64,000 nucleotides of DNA from Jacaranda mimosifolia (GCA_018894105.1 CM032128.1:26745299-26809298); one strand, 5' to 3'. Counted from the first letter of the stretch, positions 1-12,267 are shown. Notes: generated by a model not told the origin, from the letters alone. Made by a program: numbers and translations.

Positions 1-489
1 GCTGATGTATTTTATTTTTGTAAGTAGATGGGACAAATGTTGGGATTCTAAATGTTAGATTAATTTTGTTGGTTATTTCATATAATTATTTGTTTCATGT
101 AATTAAGATCAATGGAAGCCCTATTTCAGCATGAAAGTAATCCTAGTTTTAGCTTGAAACTTGGCTCAAACTCTATCTAGTTTCACCTTAGTTTTAGGAT
201 GGGAGTAAAGTATAGGTTCAAGATGAAATTGACCTTAAACTAGAGAGATTTTCAGCTCAACTTCGAGGTGAAAATGAGGGTAGTTTTGAGGGCAATTTTG
301 AGCTGAAACTGACCTAAGTGTGGTCAGTTTCAACTTGGTCAGTTTGAGCTTGAAATTGAGATTTAGTTTTCAATTTGACCTGAAATTTGCTATGTTTGGG
401 CTCTAAGCCAAGGCGCACTTTAAAATATATCAAGTTGAAATTGACATAAGTTTGTTTTCTACATCTTCATATAATTATATGTAAATGTA

Positions 490-1184
490 GGAAAGGTTGA
501 GGATCAATGTAAGAAATAGAGCACATATGCCATACTCTCATGCATCCGGATCTAAATCATTCACTATACGATTAATGGAGATGGTAATATATCATTTTAA
601 TTTTCTTTTGTTTATATTTTATCTTGTCATTATATAAAGTTCGATACTAAAACTTCTACTTACAATTGTAAAGGAAAAATCAAAGTGTAGTGGACAATTT
701 TGGAGCCACTCATATGAAGAAAGGTAGTAGAGAGTATGTGAATGCTAAACTGCAAACAAGCATGTGAGTTTGTGTCCTGTAATGAAATATCGCCTACATT
801 TAAGTATCTACTTATATATATTTATGCTCATGACATAATGAAATGAGAAGAAGGAGGGATGAAGCACTAGAAGAAGGACTCCAGGAAGTTTCTGAGAGGT
901 ACATTATTCAGGAGTCATTGGGCACACGAACGGGATATGAGAGAGGTATGGGTCATGGAGTTGTACTGCCTAAAGGCAGCAAGAAGATGAGACTTCAAGC
1001 TATAAAACTTCAATTAGTGAAGGAGAAATTGAGTGAAGTTGAAAATAACTTAGATAGTGCATTGGATCTCATCAAAACTCAACAAGTGCAATGCCAACAA
1101 CAAGCCGCAAAAATAGCAAGCCTTGAAGACAATCAGACCGAGCTGACGCAACTCTTGCTGGCATTGCAAGACAAACTCACTTGA
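490..1184 (+). pseudogene. TNP1-type (Ptta/En/Spm family) CACTA protein, exon remnants
   Basis: Three exon-like blocks of the plant Ptta/En/Spm protein, thought to bind CACTA subterminal repeats. Block 1 (about 490-583) encodes NRAHMPYSHASGSKSF, the family's characteristic NR...GSKSF motif. Block 2 (about 675-763) encodes VDNFGATHMKKGSREYV, matching the usual THxxKxGxxV stretch, and ends at a GTGAGT donor. Block 3 (843-1184, perhaps from an upstream splice acceptor) encodes GTRTGYERGMGHGVVLPKGS and then a heptad-like, Gln/Leu-rich tail of about 60 residues that looks like a coiled coil. The phase between blocks 1 and 2 does not join cleanly, so a frame error or a misplaced junction is likely. 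Earlier exons would lie left of position 1. The 60-490 stretch is intron-like, with imperfect repeats of GAGCTGAAACTGACC. Confidence 0.65.
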
Positions 1185-2209
1185 AGGTAAGTATGTCCTT
1201 ATGATGCAATATGATTTACTTGAATTTTGTGTATATGGAATTTTGTGATATATGATAATCAAAATTAGGACTAACAAATTTATAGTTATGAACATTGAGG
1301 CCTTATATTGTTGTTTTATTCAATTGTTTGTCACTTGTCATGTGTAGAATGACTAGCTGAGTTGAATTAAGTTACAAGAATTATAATTTTCAGAATTTTA
1401 TCGTGCTTTATTTCAACATGTGAGTTATCATATATATAAATAATTGAGAGAACTTTTAGTTTGGAGATTATTATGGGCTTTTCCATTTAAAATCGTGTTA
1501 TTAAAAAAATATATAATATGTTACATACTGTTAAAACTCATTTGGTAATATAACTAACGAATTAAATGAAATGTCTTTTTATGTTCAATATTATCTTCTA
1601 TGATTTTTGTGTAGTTTATGTTGGACAAGAGATGGTATCATACAAATCTTTTATTGGGTATAGCAACTTCCTCCTATGAATTGTGCTATTATCTTTTGCA
1701 GCTTTTTTGATGTTATATTAAACCTTTGTTTTTCCTATGTACCATACTTATTCAATCTAAGAAAAAATAGATGTATAGTGATTGGTTAAACATATGTAAT
1801 ATCTAATTTGATATTCTCCATATTCACAGTATGTCGTGCAATCATTTTTTGTAGATTGTCGGAAGTAGCCCACTTTATGATGAAGTTGACGAGAATTAAG
1901 GAAGATGTTTTGCAAATCTCTTTTGTCACTTGAACGATAATAATTATTCAAAACTTAACGGTTTTGTTTGATTCATATACGCATTTGCTTATCATGGCTT
2001 TAGTATCTAGCTTGAATTTGGGATTAATGTTTTGAAATTATATTTACGCTTATGGATGGATGGATGTGGTTAGTATTATGTCTATAGATGGATGGATGTG
2101 CTTGCTCTTTTGTTTACTGAAGGAATGAGTTTGAATTATTTATATTTAGGAAGTTGGTATACTTCACATTTTAATTTTTTCTACAAATTCATATCTAAAT
2201 TTAGCTATT
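1185..2209. other. Non-coding interior of the first CACTA element
   Basis: AT-rich sequence downstream of the TNP1-like exons with no convincing coding content. It includes two close copies of GGATGGATG-type sequence near 2050-2100. I see no RNA gene or further transposon ends here. It probably represents 3' untranslated and intronic sequence of the element. Confidence 0.4.
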
Positions 2210-2960
2210 GAACAGGGGAAAAAAGACTTTTTGTAACGAAAGTATATTGTTACAAAAATATTTTAATGGTAACAAAATTTGTTTGTCACTTTTCTTAATC
2301 GTAAGAAACTAATTTGTTGTATCCATAACGAATTATTTTATTTATTTGTAAAGAATTATTTACCAATCCCTAACAAATAATTAGTCAATCTTAATTAAGA
2401 AATTAATTATTTATAACCAATTCATTGCTTATTTATAACAAAATATTTTAATCTTATAAGTCATAGTTAACGAAACATTTAGTTATATATACTAACTGTA
2501 ACAGAACTTTTAATATCTTTTGTAACGAAATTGTTACTTATGTATTCTATTAGTAACGAGAAGCTTATTAAAATAGAAATATTATTTAGCTAATCGTAAC
2601 CAAATTTTTTGTTACACAAACAATTTGTAACAAAACTAAAATAAATAAATAATATTATTATAATATGCATTGGTAACAAAAAATAAAAGGCGACAAAACT
2701 ACCAATGTTTTGGTAACTAGGTATTTTGTTATGCTATAGAAATCTATTGTAACTAACATTGTTTTGTCACTAATGCGAAACTTTTTGTGATGATAAATTT
2801 TGTCACCATATGGTCATCATTCATAACGAACCATAAATTTCATTACCAAAACTTTTCGCGACGGGCTTTAACACATGGAACTTCAATAATGAAAAATTCA
2901 TTACCAATAGTTTGGGTAACGAATTTCAGCATTATAGTAACGACACAATTTACTGGGTTT
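2210..2960 (+). repeat. Subterminal repeat block of the CACTA element
   Basis: Dozens of short, degenerate copies of GTAACAAA / GTAACGAA and the inverted TTTGTTAC, in both orientations, crowd the 750 bp before the CACTA terminus. CACTA elements typically carry such subterminal motifs as binding sites for the TNP1-type protein, which fits the protein remnant upstream. The repeat density drops off after the terminus at 2986. Confidence 0.65.
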
Positions 2961-3445
2961 TGCCATAGCTGGAGAAGGTTGTAGTGGGGTGCCGCATGCC
3001 AGAATTTGAAGAAATATTTGAGGGGTAGGATTTGTTATTTAAAGGACTCCTTTCAGGAATTACATATTGACCCCTAATATTTTGCCTCAGTTTTCAATTA
3101 AATCCCCCAAAAGTTCCAATCGACTTCCAATTTATCCCTCAATTTTGTTTGTAACACCCCTAAAATTCAAGATTTTGATTGGTTGGATTTTAGGGCATGA
3201 AAAATAGATGAAAAGGACTTGATTGCAAAAATTTTGCAAGTTTTGGGGTCAATCCAAAATTTGAGAAAACTTAATTGGATTAAACTTGGAAGTTTTGGGG
3301 TTGCATGGTATATATTCTTGGTCAAGGGGGTCAATGCTAGGCAGTAAGCTTATGAAGGGATAGATTGAATTTTGAGGAAACTTTGGAGGACCTAATTGAA
3401 CTGACCAAAGTTTAAGGGCCAAATTTGAATTTTTTTTTTAAGGTT

Positions 3446-3458
3446 CCCTATAAATATG
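3446..3458 (+). promoter_or_regulatory. TATA-like box in the U3 region of the solo LTR
   Basis: CCCTATAAATATG about 300 bp into the LTR, in the position expected for the retroelement core promoter. The related LTR at 27371 has TTTATATAG at the equivalent place (about 27702). Inferred from sequence only. Confidence 0.4.
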
Positions 3459-4989
3459 GCATTTGCATTTCCACCCCAATTTCATCACATTCTTCACCAA
3501 AACACCACCGTCTTCACCAACCTTTTCCTCCTCGATGATCTTCACCGGCAAACGTCTGAAAACTAAACAACACCATCCATCTTCTTCCTCTCACTTCGAG
3601 CAACACATCGGTACCTCATGAAGCGTGAAAACATTGGTGGATGATGGAGATATGGAGGTTCGAAACTCAGCCACAATGGAGCTTGGCGAGTTCGCCGTAC
3701 CAACAGCTTCTGGGCATGACCAAAAGGTGTAATTTGACAAGCTCAGCTGGAGGAATGTATTGGTGGCTTCAATTTCCAGTTCTGGCCACCGACGATGACA
3801 GAATTGAGCAAACTGATGCAGCGGCAAGTTGAAGACCTAGTTGGGTTTTCCAGCAAATTGAAACCCAATTCGACAATGAACTTCAAAATTGATTGAGGGG
3901 TTTGATTTGTGGAACAAAAAAATATATTTTGGTGGTGAAATTGGGTTTTTCCAGCGACAGTGGACTGAGGCAACGCAGCGGCGGAGCTAAGACAGAATCC
4001 GCAGCTCGTCACGACGATAGTGATGGTAGCCTTGGTTTGTGATTTCGAGGTCTGTTAAGCAAATATTAGGTAATAATTGGTATTGGATTTAAGGTTTCCT
4101 ATATTGTTTTGATCCATTTAAGTTCTTGGATTTTTGGATGAAATAATTCTAAAGTGTATCTCACAATGAGAATATTACATGCATGGACGTTGTTCAGATT
4201 CTTTGACCCGAATTTGTATCGAATTACAATATTTTAGGATTTATTAAGTTATTTGAGTAAGAAAACCCAAAATTTAGAAATTTGAGACCTAAGTGGAAAT
4301 AATTGATATAATTAAGATGTTTGGACTGTTTATTTTGATTTGGGATACCGATATAAGGCTAAATATGTAATTAAGGATTAGTTTATGTTCCGTTATTAGA
4401 TTTGATATGAAAATTGGGATTATTTTGGCAATAATGACTTTATTAGCCACTTTGGGCTGATAGTACCATTTAAGCTTTAAAACTATCATGCTAATTGATT
4501 AATTAGTGATTTCAGACTATTAATGGTTTAATTGTGATTATTGGGACTGAATGTGGATTTTAACTGTAAATATACTATTTTGGTTAGGTGACGATGAAAT
4601 GGGTCTTGCAGGTCAGTAGGCGGCGACAACATTTCTGATACTACGAAGGTGAGGGTCTGCCAATCTGGCATTGATTACTCTTCTATTATTGTAATAAACC
4701 CCTATAAGGGTTCCTATTTCTGTATTGATTGTATTATGTTATTGAAATCTATGAACTGTTGAGATCTCACTTGATTATTTGTTAATTGATCCGAACACCC
4801 CTGTGAGGGTTACTTCTTGATTATGATTCTGTTTTCTATTTGTTCAGACCCAGAACTTTCATTTGTTATATGTTATCTGATGATTCTATTGTCCGACTGT
4901 TCTATTATCTATCAATTCTGTCATCTGTATTGCTCTGTATTGTTCTGTACTGTTATCGTTTACCTTGCCAGCATACTCATTTATTTGGT

Positions 4990-5240
4990 ATCAGTGATAT
5001 GCTGGGGATACTCTTAGGTATCATCCATCTGTTAGTGATATGCTAGGGATACTCCTAGGTATCATCGGTCTGTCAGTGATATGCTAGGGATACTCCTAGG
5101 TATTGTTCGTCTGCCAGTGATATACTAGATATACTCCTAGGTATTGTCCATCTGTCAGTGATGTGCTAAGGATACTCCTGGGCATCTACCATCTATTAGT
5201 GATGTGCTAGGGATACTCCTAGGCATATACTATATATCAA
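4990..5240 (+). repeat. 41-42-bp minisatellite inside the solo LTR
   Basis: Six imperfect tandem copies of a 41-42-bp unit with the core GATATGCTAGGGATACTCCT, followed by a variable CATCCATCTGT-like part. Starts are near 4992, 5033, 5074, 5115, 5157 and 5199. One or two units of a related motif occur in the 27371 and 34339 LTRs (about 29640-29700 and 36610-36680), and inverted units occur in the 49332 LTR (50230-50400). The array is therefore a family trait with changing copy number. Confidence 0.8.
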
Positions 5241-6136
5241 GCTGTCCCGCTTGGGTAAGATTGATTGACTGGTATGTATATGTTATTCGAAACTGTTCTG
5301 TTTGATTTTATCCTGATTGTCTGACTGTTCCTTAACTGTTCGACTGTTTCTTGATTGTTTGACTGTATCCTGATATGTTTCTGTTAAATTGTTGAATTAT
5401 GGTCTGTTGAATTGATTTTTCCTCGACAGATCCCCATTGTGTATGATTATAAATATCCCTCACTAAGTCCTTTGAACTTACCCCGTTCTATTCTTTATTT
5501 TCTCAGACGGGATTAAGTGAAGAACTTGGACTCTTGGCCTTGGACATACACATATTTTGTAATAGATAAGTTGTTCGAATGTGTATATGAAACTATTTGA
5601 ATGTTAAAACTGGACTCGAGATGTTGTGATATGTCATGTTGATGTTGACAACTTTAGACATGTAAATATTTTGTTAGATGTATTTACTACATATGCGGTA
5701 TGTTATGGGACCATCTAAGGTTTGCATTTTTTGTTTGTGAGTGATAGTTTAAGTTGAAATCCACTGCTATTTCTAATAAGCTTGAAAAGTTTGTTATGGG
5801 CCTATTGATTTGTATTGTGGGTTCAATTTAAGACTGAACTGAGTCACGTCTTAGCTTAGGTACTATCCTGAGTGGGGGCATTACATTGTTAGTGCCTTGA
5901 ATTGACCTATTTGACCTAAAATAATCCCATTTAACCCCCAAAACTTCCAAAATCATTGTAATTAAGTCATCTTTATTTATATTTTGAACCCAAAATTTCT
6001 TATCAAATTAATATTTTGTTTTCTTAAAATCTTATTTTCTAAAACGTCAAATTTACGGGTGTTGCAAGGAAAGTTGATAGAGTTTCTTTTTTATACTTTC
6101 TTGTTCTTTAATGCTCATTCCATTGAATAATTTTAA

Positions 6137-6380
6137 GGTTGTATTTGGATTGATGGATTTTGATTTGAAGGAATTATTTACAAGTAATGATTTCAAATTA
6201 CTCCAATATTAATTAGGTGAATTTTGAAATTTATCATAACAATTGGAAAAATAGATTAGAGATTTCATCCATTATATCGCACGGTACATTATATATACAT
6301 GCATGGTACATTATGTATATGTGCATGCTGAACGAGTTTGAGACTCCTAGATTATAAATCCTCTAATCCAAACACAATCT
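6137..6380. mobile_element. Small inverted-repeat element (MITE), 244 bp, in copy A
   Basis: The left end GGTTGTATTTGGATTGATGG and the right end, read in reverse complement as AGATTGTGTTTGGATTAGAGG, form an imperfect terminal inverted repeat. There is no coding capacity. The same element sits at about 53479-53727 in copy B, so it predates the duplication. A clear target duplication is not visible, so the superfamily is left open. Confidence 0.5.
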
Positions 6381-8252
6381 AAAATAATGTATTTTTTCCC
6401 CCTAAATTTTAGTATTACACTTTAAGGTAAATAGGCAGACACCATCAGTCTATATATAGGATTATTTGTGCTTTGGCCCCCAATCATTAGTGTAAAGAAT
6501 GATTATCCAACTTTTATTAAATGTGCTCAAAACACCTCATGCTTCAACTTTTTGGTAAAATATTTTGGAGATGTTGCATTTTGCTCTCTAATATTTTTAA
6601 ATAATTTGTGTTTAGCCATCTAAAATAATTTAAATTGTTTTACTTAGCTTTAAATTCGTATTTTTGAGGAATAAAGTGAAAAATTTTGTAAAAAATTTGT
6701 GCAAGAAAATATACCTAAAGAAATTGTATCAAATAGTGTACCTGGAATCAATTTTTAGGATATTGTGATAGATTATGGACAAATTATTTTGGAATAAATC
6801 ACTTTCATTGCCAATGAGCTACATGTTAAGTCATATATCATTGGAAAGATGCAGATGTTTACTTTGGGACAAAAAAAATGGTTTTAAAAGATCATTTTTC
6901 TACAAAGAGTTATGTTCAAATTACTAAAGACTGTTAGCATAGTGCTTTCCTATGGTTGGTTCTGGAAATGTCTAAGGTCCACTTGATTTTTGATCAATTT
7001 TGATCATTCTTTTTATTTTGATTCTTGGTTAATGATTAGTCTAGGAGTCCTTTATGTTTTTTCTTGATATTTTGTAGATAGACTTACTAGTTTTTTCATT
7101 TCTAAGTCACGATAAATGTATTCTACATCTAATACATCATCCTATATTTCAAGAGTTGTTCCAAGTCTTATGTAAGAAGACAACAATTTTAATCATGGGA
7201 ACACATTATTTTGAAGAGTATCATCAAATTTTGAGCCTTTGGCTTGTGTTTAAGAAAAGAATATTCTTATTCTTACTCTAAATTCTTAGTTAAATTTCTA
7301 GAGTGGTAGGCATTACCACTTTTGAGTCATGCCTTATGGTTCTTCCTATGTCTCCATACTTTTTGATGCCACCTTATTTTTATATCAGTATTTATTAGTT
7401 CTTTACAATTCATTTATAATAACTAATGATAGGAATTTATAACAAGCACAAATCTAGTTCATCCTAGCCAATTTGTGCCCATGCTTGAATTCAATTTGAA
7501 CTTAATTCCTCACATTCAACTCAAGTTGCTAAGCAGCTAGTTGCATCGCCCTCACACTTGTATGTACACAATTTTAGATTCAAATCTTAACGATTTCTTA
7601 ATGTCTATGTGTGTATAAATATTAAAAAATCAAGCTCAATTTAATTGGAATCATACTGAACTTAGTTTGAAAATGATCAAACCAACCTTGTGAGATTCAA
7701 GCTATTCAGGCTCATAACATACTAACTGCAAGAGAATTCTTATTTATTTGCAAGAAATTATATTCATATATAGGCTTCCAATTTTGGATAACTAGTATAT
7801 ATTTATCACTTTGGATTATTTATTTCATTCTCTGTTCCATCTCTTATTCCAATTTACTATATTTATGCCAGGCGTATATGATTCTTAATTAATTATTTTT
7901 ATAAGAAAATATTTAATACAGATGTCATATTTATGAAATGGAAGAGACAATGGAATATCAAATGGAATAGAGGATCTAAACCATATAAATATGTATAAGA
8001 AAGGAGATAAAGTATGTATAATACGATAAATACCATAAATTGGACAAAAATATTGAGTGATTTTCAAAAAAATTCACTTGATTTCCACCCAACCTTTAAT
8101 TGATATCAAGACTACATTAAGTCTCCTTTTTCAGTGTTGCATCAAAAGAGCAATAACATAAACGAAGTATACCTATAATTCACACTTGCTTGGTACATTT
8201 TGAACTTTTATATGCTTCAATTAGTATATGCTTGACTCCTTATCTCCTTATG

Positions 8253-8596
8253 TGGCTCACCCTTTCTTGTGTTTATTCTATAAATACCTCTTATCTATTC
8301 TTAATATTTTTCCTCATCTATTTATCATTTCCATCTTCACTTCTGTTGTTCCAAATTAAGCATTTTATGCCTACAACTCTCACTAATTTATTTGATAATT
8401 ATAATTAGACATGTCATCTCAAATGGCTCACCCTTTCTTGTGTTTATTCTATATATCACCTCTTATCTATTCTTAATATTCTTCCTCATCTATAAATCGT
8501 TTCCATCTTCACTTCCATTGTTCCAAATTATGCATTTTATGCCTACAACTCTCACTAATTTATTTGATACTTATAATTAGTCATGTCATCTCAAAT
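8253..8596. repeat. 171-bp tandem duplication, present only in copy A
   Basis: TGGCTCACCCTTTCTTGTG starts at 8253 and again at 8424, and the two 171-bp units match closely to the end (CATGTCATCTCAAA). Copy B has a single unit at about 55568-55740. The tandem copy therefore arose after the segmental duplication. Each unit holds a TATA-like CTATAAATA or CTATATATC. Confidence 0.85.
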
Positions 8597-8811
8597 ACAC
8601 ATTTAATCTACGAGTCCATGATAACAGAAAACACACATATCTGCCTGTATATAGTACTTTCTTTACTTAGAGATATACATATGAAAATGCCACCTATGAT
8701 TTTAAAAAATAAATAAAACAAATTAAGTTAAATTGATAAATATATTGGTAGTCCAAATACAACCGACCTTACTTATCATTTGTGCTCTGTCAATTTCAAT
8801 ATAAATGTATT

Positions 8812-9528
8812 TGTTGGAAGATGAGTTCATTAACTAACACACAGTTAACTTAGATAGGCCAAAACATACCTGTTTATATAGCAGCGGAATAAGGGACAAC
8901 CCTCGTTGGATTCAGCTCTGCTACTAGCCTTTTAATTCTTTTCACCACGTGTTAACCTTCTTTTCTTGTACCTAAGCAGAGTTTCCTCGCTTTTATAGAT
9001 TACTACCAGAGCAATCTATTATTTTCACACTCCAGGGACTTAGATCTCTAGGTGATTACCCAAGAAAGTACTATAGAGATTTGCAGAGGATATCGAGAGT
9101 TCTGAACTTGTCTTCAATCTCTTATGTTTTTATCTCCCTCGTATATCTCTCTTTAAGACCTTAAGCCCCTAGTTATAAGGGTGATGTGAAGCTTCATAAG
9201 GAAGCTGCTTTCATTTCTTAATGAGGAAGAAACCTTTGGCTCCATCTATAAGGCAACTGATGATACTTATCCAAAGGTTAGCTACTAAAGCTTATCCAAT
9301 GGCCAGTCGATGATGCTTATCCATAGTGGATGCCTATCCTTACCCATAGTGGATGCTTATCCAATGGTCCATAGCTGATGCTTATTCAAAGGCTAGCTGA
9401 TAATACTTATCCACAACGGATGCCTATACAAAGGTCCCATCAAATATGGATGTTTATTTGGACCACGGGTCAAAACCCCAATCTAATCAGTTTGGGCCAT
9501 GAGCTAATGCCTAGTCCAAATTGCAACA
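8812..9528 (-). repeat. Copia 3' LTR (left in the window), 717 bp
   Basis: Begins TGTTGGAAGATGAG and ends AAATTGCAACA. It holds several copies of a short GATGCTTATCCATAGTGGATG-like motif (about 9250-9430) in an irregular tandem array. Adjacent minus-strand sequence at 9529 (AAATGGGATA) could be the polypurine tract. It is longer than its partner, mainly through extra units of this array. Confidence 0.9.
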
Positions 9529-10634
9529 TATCCCATTTAGACATTTTGACATACTTTCCACAAGTCTCAATCTCTGAGATACTCAATCTCATAATTTTTT
9601 TTCATACAGGAAATGGAGTGTGCGACCAAGCGAGAAAAGGAAAAATGAGGAGTGTCATATTAAGTAATCACCAAACTAATATGGCACTACAACTCCAATA
9701 GAATCTTGTTGTACCCCAAACCAATGCAATCATCTTTGATCCCTCAAATAGAGCATGCTTGATTTTATCTAATTTGTCTCTATGCCTATGACTACGTCAA
9801 AACACATTTGACACAGCCCGTCGACCTATAGGCCATAGAAAAAATTGACATAACAAATATGGTTCTCTCTCTAGCCTCACATACCAATCGGCTTGGGCTT
9901 AACCGTTTTCCTAGATAATCTCTGATAGATCGAATGTAAACCTGGCCCTTAGATATCTTGCTAAAGTAGTAACATCAAACTTATGCTTCATGATATGGTC
10001 CAAAGTCCCAAAGGGTACATTGATTAATAAGTGCTCACATAGTAACGAAGTAGGGATCCATTCATCATTCTACTTATATGGTAGTTCAAAAGCACATGTA
10101 GTATGAATACATGCTACAATGGAGCTCCTACTTAAATGGGTGTGTCACGCTCTAGAAAACATCATACGAACTTGAGTACATCCACCAAATAAGCATCTGA
10201 CTTGCGCACCAACATATAGTCGCATGTTTGGCTTCCATAAGGCTTTCATAAAGTTTGAACATAACTTTATGTGATTAGTTCATGATCTTATCTTAGCTCA
10301 CAAGCTAAGGCGACTCTGTATGCTCCAACCTCCTACGCTATCTTATGCGCAAAGGTGAGCAGTCTTATCCTACTCGCTACTAAAGCGCCAGGGTGATTGC
10401 CCGTGTGAGTGGGTCAATCTGAGCCTTATAACATCTTTTCACAAATAATATAATATACTTACAAAATTAATAAGAACTTCAAATCTTATTAATCAATCAA
10501 AATGTTCATACAGGCTGTATTAATCAAACTCTATGTAATCCAATACAACTAACATGCCTCTAAAACACATTTCGAGATAATGGTTTAGTAAAAGGATTAG
10601 CGATCATATTGCTAGTAGAAATATACCTGAGAAC

Positions 10635-11200
10635 AACTAAACTTTGCACAATAATTTCTCAAATGAAGTGATATCTGGTATTGATGTGCTTAGTTCTCCC
10701 ATGGTATTTGGGGTCTTTAGCATAAGCCAAAGCGGTTGTGTTGTCACAGTAGACTACAACAACATTATCAACATGTGGCATAATCCGCAAGCTTTGGAGA
10801 AATCTCCTCAACGAGATAGCTTTTTGAACTACTGATGTACAAGCAACATATTTAGTTTCCATGGTGGACAGAGAGACACAGGGCTACTTTTGCTACACCA
10901 AGTGATAGTAGCTCCTCCCAATAAAAATGCGTATCCCAATATGGATTTCGTTCATCTTTGTCTGCTAATCTATTAGCATCACTGTATCCCACTAGCTTCA
11001 AACTACCTCCATAGTAGCACAAGGTAAGATCAATAGTCCCTTTTAGATATCAAAGTATCCTTTTGATAGCATCCTAGTGCAAGGGTCCAGGATTACTTTG
11101 ATATCGACTTACTATTCCAACTGCAAAGCACAAGTCTAGTTGAGTACACATCATTGCATACATCAGACTTCCTAGCGCGCTTGCATATGGAACATTAGCT
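10635..11200 (-). pseudogene. Copia RNase H domain, broken
   Basis: The minus strand encodes the C-terminal RNase H of a copia polyprotein, which degrades the RNA template during reverse transcription. The best stretch (10659-10862) contains METKYVACTSVVQKAISL, then YCDNTTALAYAKDP and HGRTKHINTRYHFI. These match the family's E-x-EY-A, CDN-A and RTKHI-xRYHFI blocks. The upstream part (to about 11200) retains motifs such as SLMYAMMCTRPDL in interrupted frames. Stops divide the domain from the reverse transcriptase, so no functional enzyme is expected. Confidence 0.85.
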
Positions 11201-11202
11201 AT

Positions 11203-12267
11203 TCATTTCTTTTCTTCCACTGTCTTTGGGCAAAATTCTTTGCTGAGAACACAACTCTTGTCTATGGATGTGTCTACAGGATTGGCATTTTGCATATGAA
11301 ATTGTTCTAAGATCCTCTTTATGTAAGCCTGTTGAGACAAACTCAAGAGCCTTTTAGAACGATCTCGATATATTCTTACACCAAGTAAGCATTCAGCCTC
11401 ACCCATGTCCTTCATCTCAAAGGTAGAGGACAACCACTTTTGAGTGGCGACAATCAACTCCATGTCATTTTCAGCCAACAATAAATCATCCATGTATAGT
11501 GAGAGTATAAAAAAATTCCTCCCAGTCCTCTTTACATACATGCAGTGGTCTTCCTTGACCATTACAAATTCAATTGAGGTAATCGCTTGATGAAATCTAT
11601 TGTACCACTGCCTGGACAATTGCTTTAGACCATCAATGGAATGTTTTAGGGTATATACTTTATGCGTTTGTTCCATTTCCTAAAAACCCTTAGGTTGATC
11701 CATATAGATCTCTTCATCGAGCTCTCCATTGAGAAATGATGTTTGCACATCCATTTGAAATAAATCCAAATCAAGGTGGGCGATTATGGCTAGAATAAGG
11801 TGAATAGAGATAAACCTCACCACAAGAAAGAATATCTCATCGTAATCTATACCATCATTTTGGGTATAGCCTTTCACCACAAGACGAGCTTTATATTTGT
11901 CAATCGACCCATCTGACCTACGTTTAACCTTTAGAACCCATTTGTTCCCAATGATCTCACGCCCAGGTGGAAGATCGATCAGTTCCCAGACATGGTTCTT
12001 AGGCACCGAGCTCATCTCTTCCTTCATGGCAGCTATCCATTCATTAGCATTTGGAGAAGTCAAGGCTTCTTCATAGGTTGTTGGCTCATTATCATCCACA
12101 GGGGCACACATGAAAGATTCCCCCTCAATCTCAAAATGTCGATGAGGAACTCTTCCATGCTTGTTCGTACATATCTGTGGATTCTGAGAGCTTTCGTCAA
12201 GTGGAACCTTTCTACTGACTATGGGCATACTATCATCATACTCAGCGATTATTAGATAGGGTTGCAA
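11203..12267 (-). pseudogene. Copia reverse transcriptase, nearly continuous frame with one stop
   Basis: The RNA-dependent DNA polymerase of the element. From 12267 the frame encodes EALTSPNANEWIAAMKEEM, WELIDLPPGREIIGNKWV, KYKARLVVKGYTQ, the catalytic-region FQMDVQTSFLNGEL and IYMDQPKGF. After a single TAG (11680-11682) it continues in the same frame with EQTHKVYTLKHSIDGLKQ, the catalytic LSLYMDDLLLAEN (the YxDD box) and MKDMGEAECLLGVRIYRD. Both catalytic Asp motifs are retained, so this is the best preserved part of the element. The 5' end overlaps the integrase block in another frame, which indicates a frameshift. The stop and the broken neighbours make it non-functional. Confidence 0.92.

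Larger units (their letters stand above)
1..2986 (+). mobile_element. CACTA (En/Spm) transposon, 3' part, left end outside the window
   Basis: A DNA transposon of the CACTA superfamily. The right end is at 2981-2986, where the strand reads GTAGTG, the reverse complement of the CACTAC terminus. It is preceded by a block rich in short GTAAC repeats (2210-2960), as expected for subterminal repeats. Exons of a TNP1-like protein lie at about 490-1184 on the same strand. The left terminus is not in the window, so no target duplication can be tested. The coding part is short and interrupted, so the copy is probably dead or non-autonomous. The superfamily call rests on the terminus plus the protein motifs. 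Confidence 0.7.
3150..5885 (+). mobile_element. Solo LTR (Ty3-gypsy type), 2736 bp, with perfect 5-bp TSD
   Basis: Starts TGTAACACCCCTAAAATTC and ends GGGGGCATTACA, so it has TG...CA termini. It is flanked on both sides by TTGTT (3145-3149 and 5886-5890), a perfect 5-bp target duplication. No internal region or partner LTR is present, so it is a solo LTR left by recombination between two LTRs. It contains a TATA-like CTATAAATA at 3448, GTGAGGGTT-type short repeats, and a minisatellite at about 4990-5240. Its length is nearly identical to the solo LTR at 49332-52063. The gypsy assignment is by resemblance to the 27371 element; no protein is present to prove it. Confidence 0.85.
2987..6064 (-). 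mobile_element. Gypsy-type LTR fragment (minus), split by a solo LTR
   Basis: Joining about 3000-3149 to 5891-6064 gives, on the minus strand, a stretch starting TGCAACACCCGTAAATTTG. It runs through the same AAGTTTTGGGG / GGTCAA / AATTGGAAG landmarks as the first 350 bp of the LTR at 27371, in the same order. It is therefore the 5' portion of an LTR of that family, truncated near the CACTA end. A second LTR of the same broad family inserted into it at 3150, leaving the target duplication TTGTT. No coding sequence is present. Confidence 0.6.
6066..8806. repeat. Segmental duplication copy A, left part
   Basis: From AAGGAAAGTTGATAG onward this sequence aligns in the same orientation with 53416 onward, with substitutions and small indels throughout. 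The duplicated unit continues after the copia element (16126-18630). No intact coding sequence was found. The B-copy stretch 54049-54306 is open, but the matching A sequence (about 6715-6975) has an insertion and stops, so it is not treated as a gene. The paralogues differ visibly, so the duplication is not recent. Confidence 0.85.

Noticed and set aside
5000..5240. CRISPR-like array
   Set aside because: The repeats are contiguous imperfect 41-42-bp minisatellite units inside an LTR of a plant genome, not conserved repeats separated by unique spacers.
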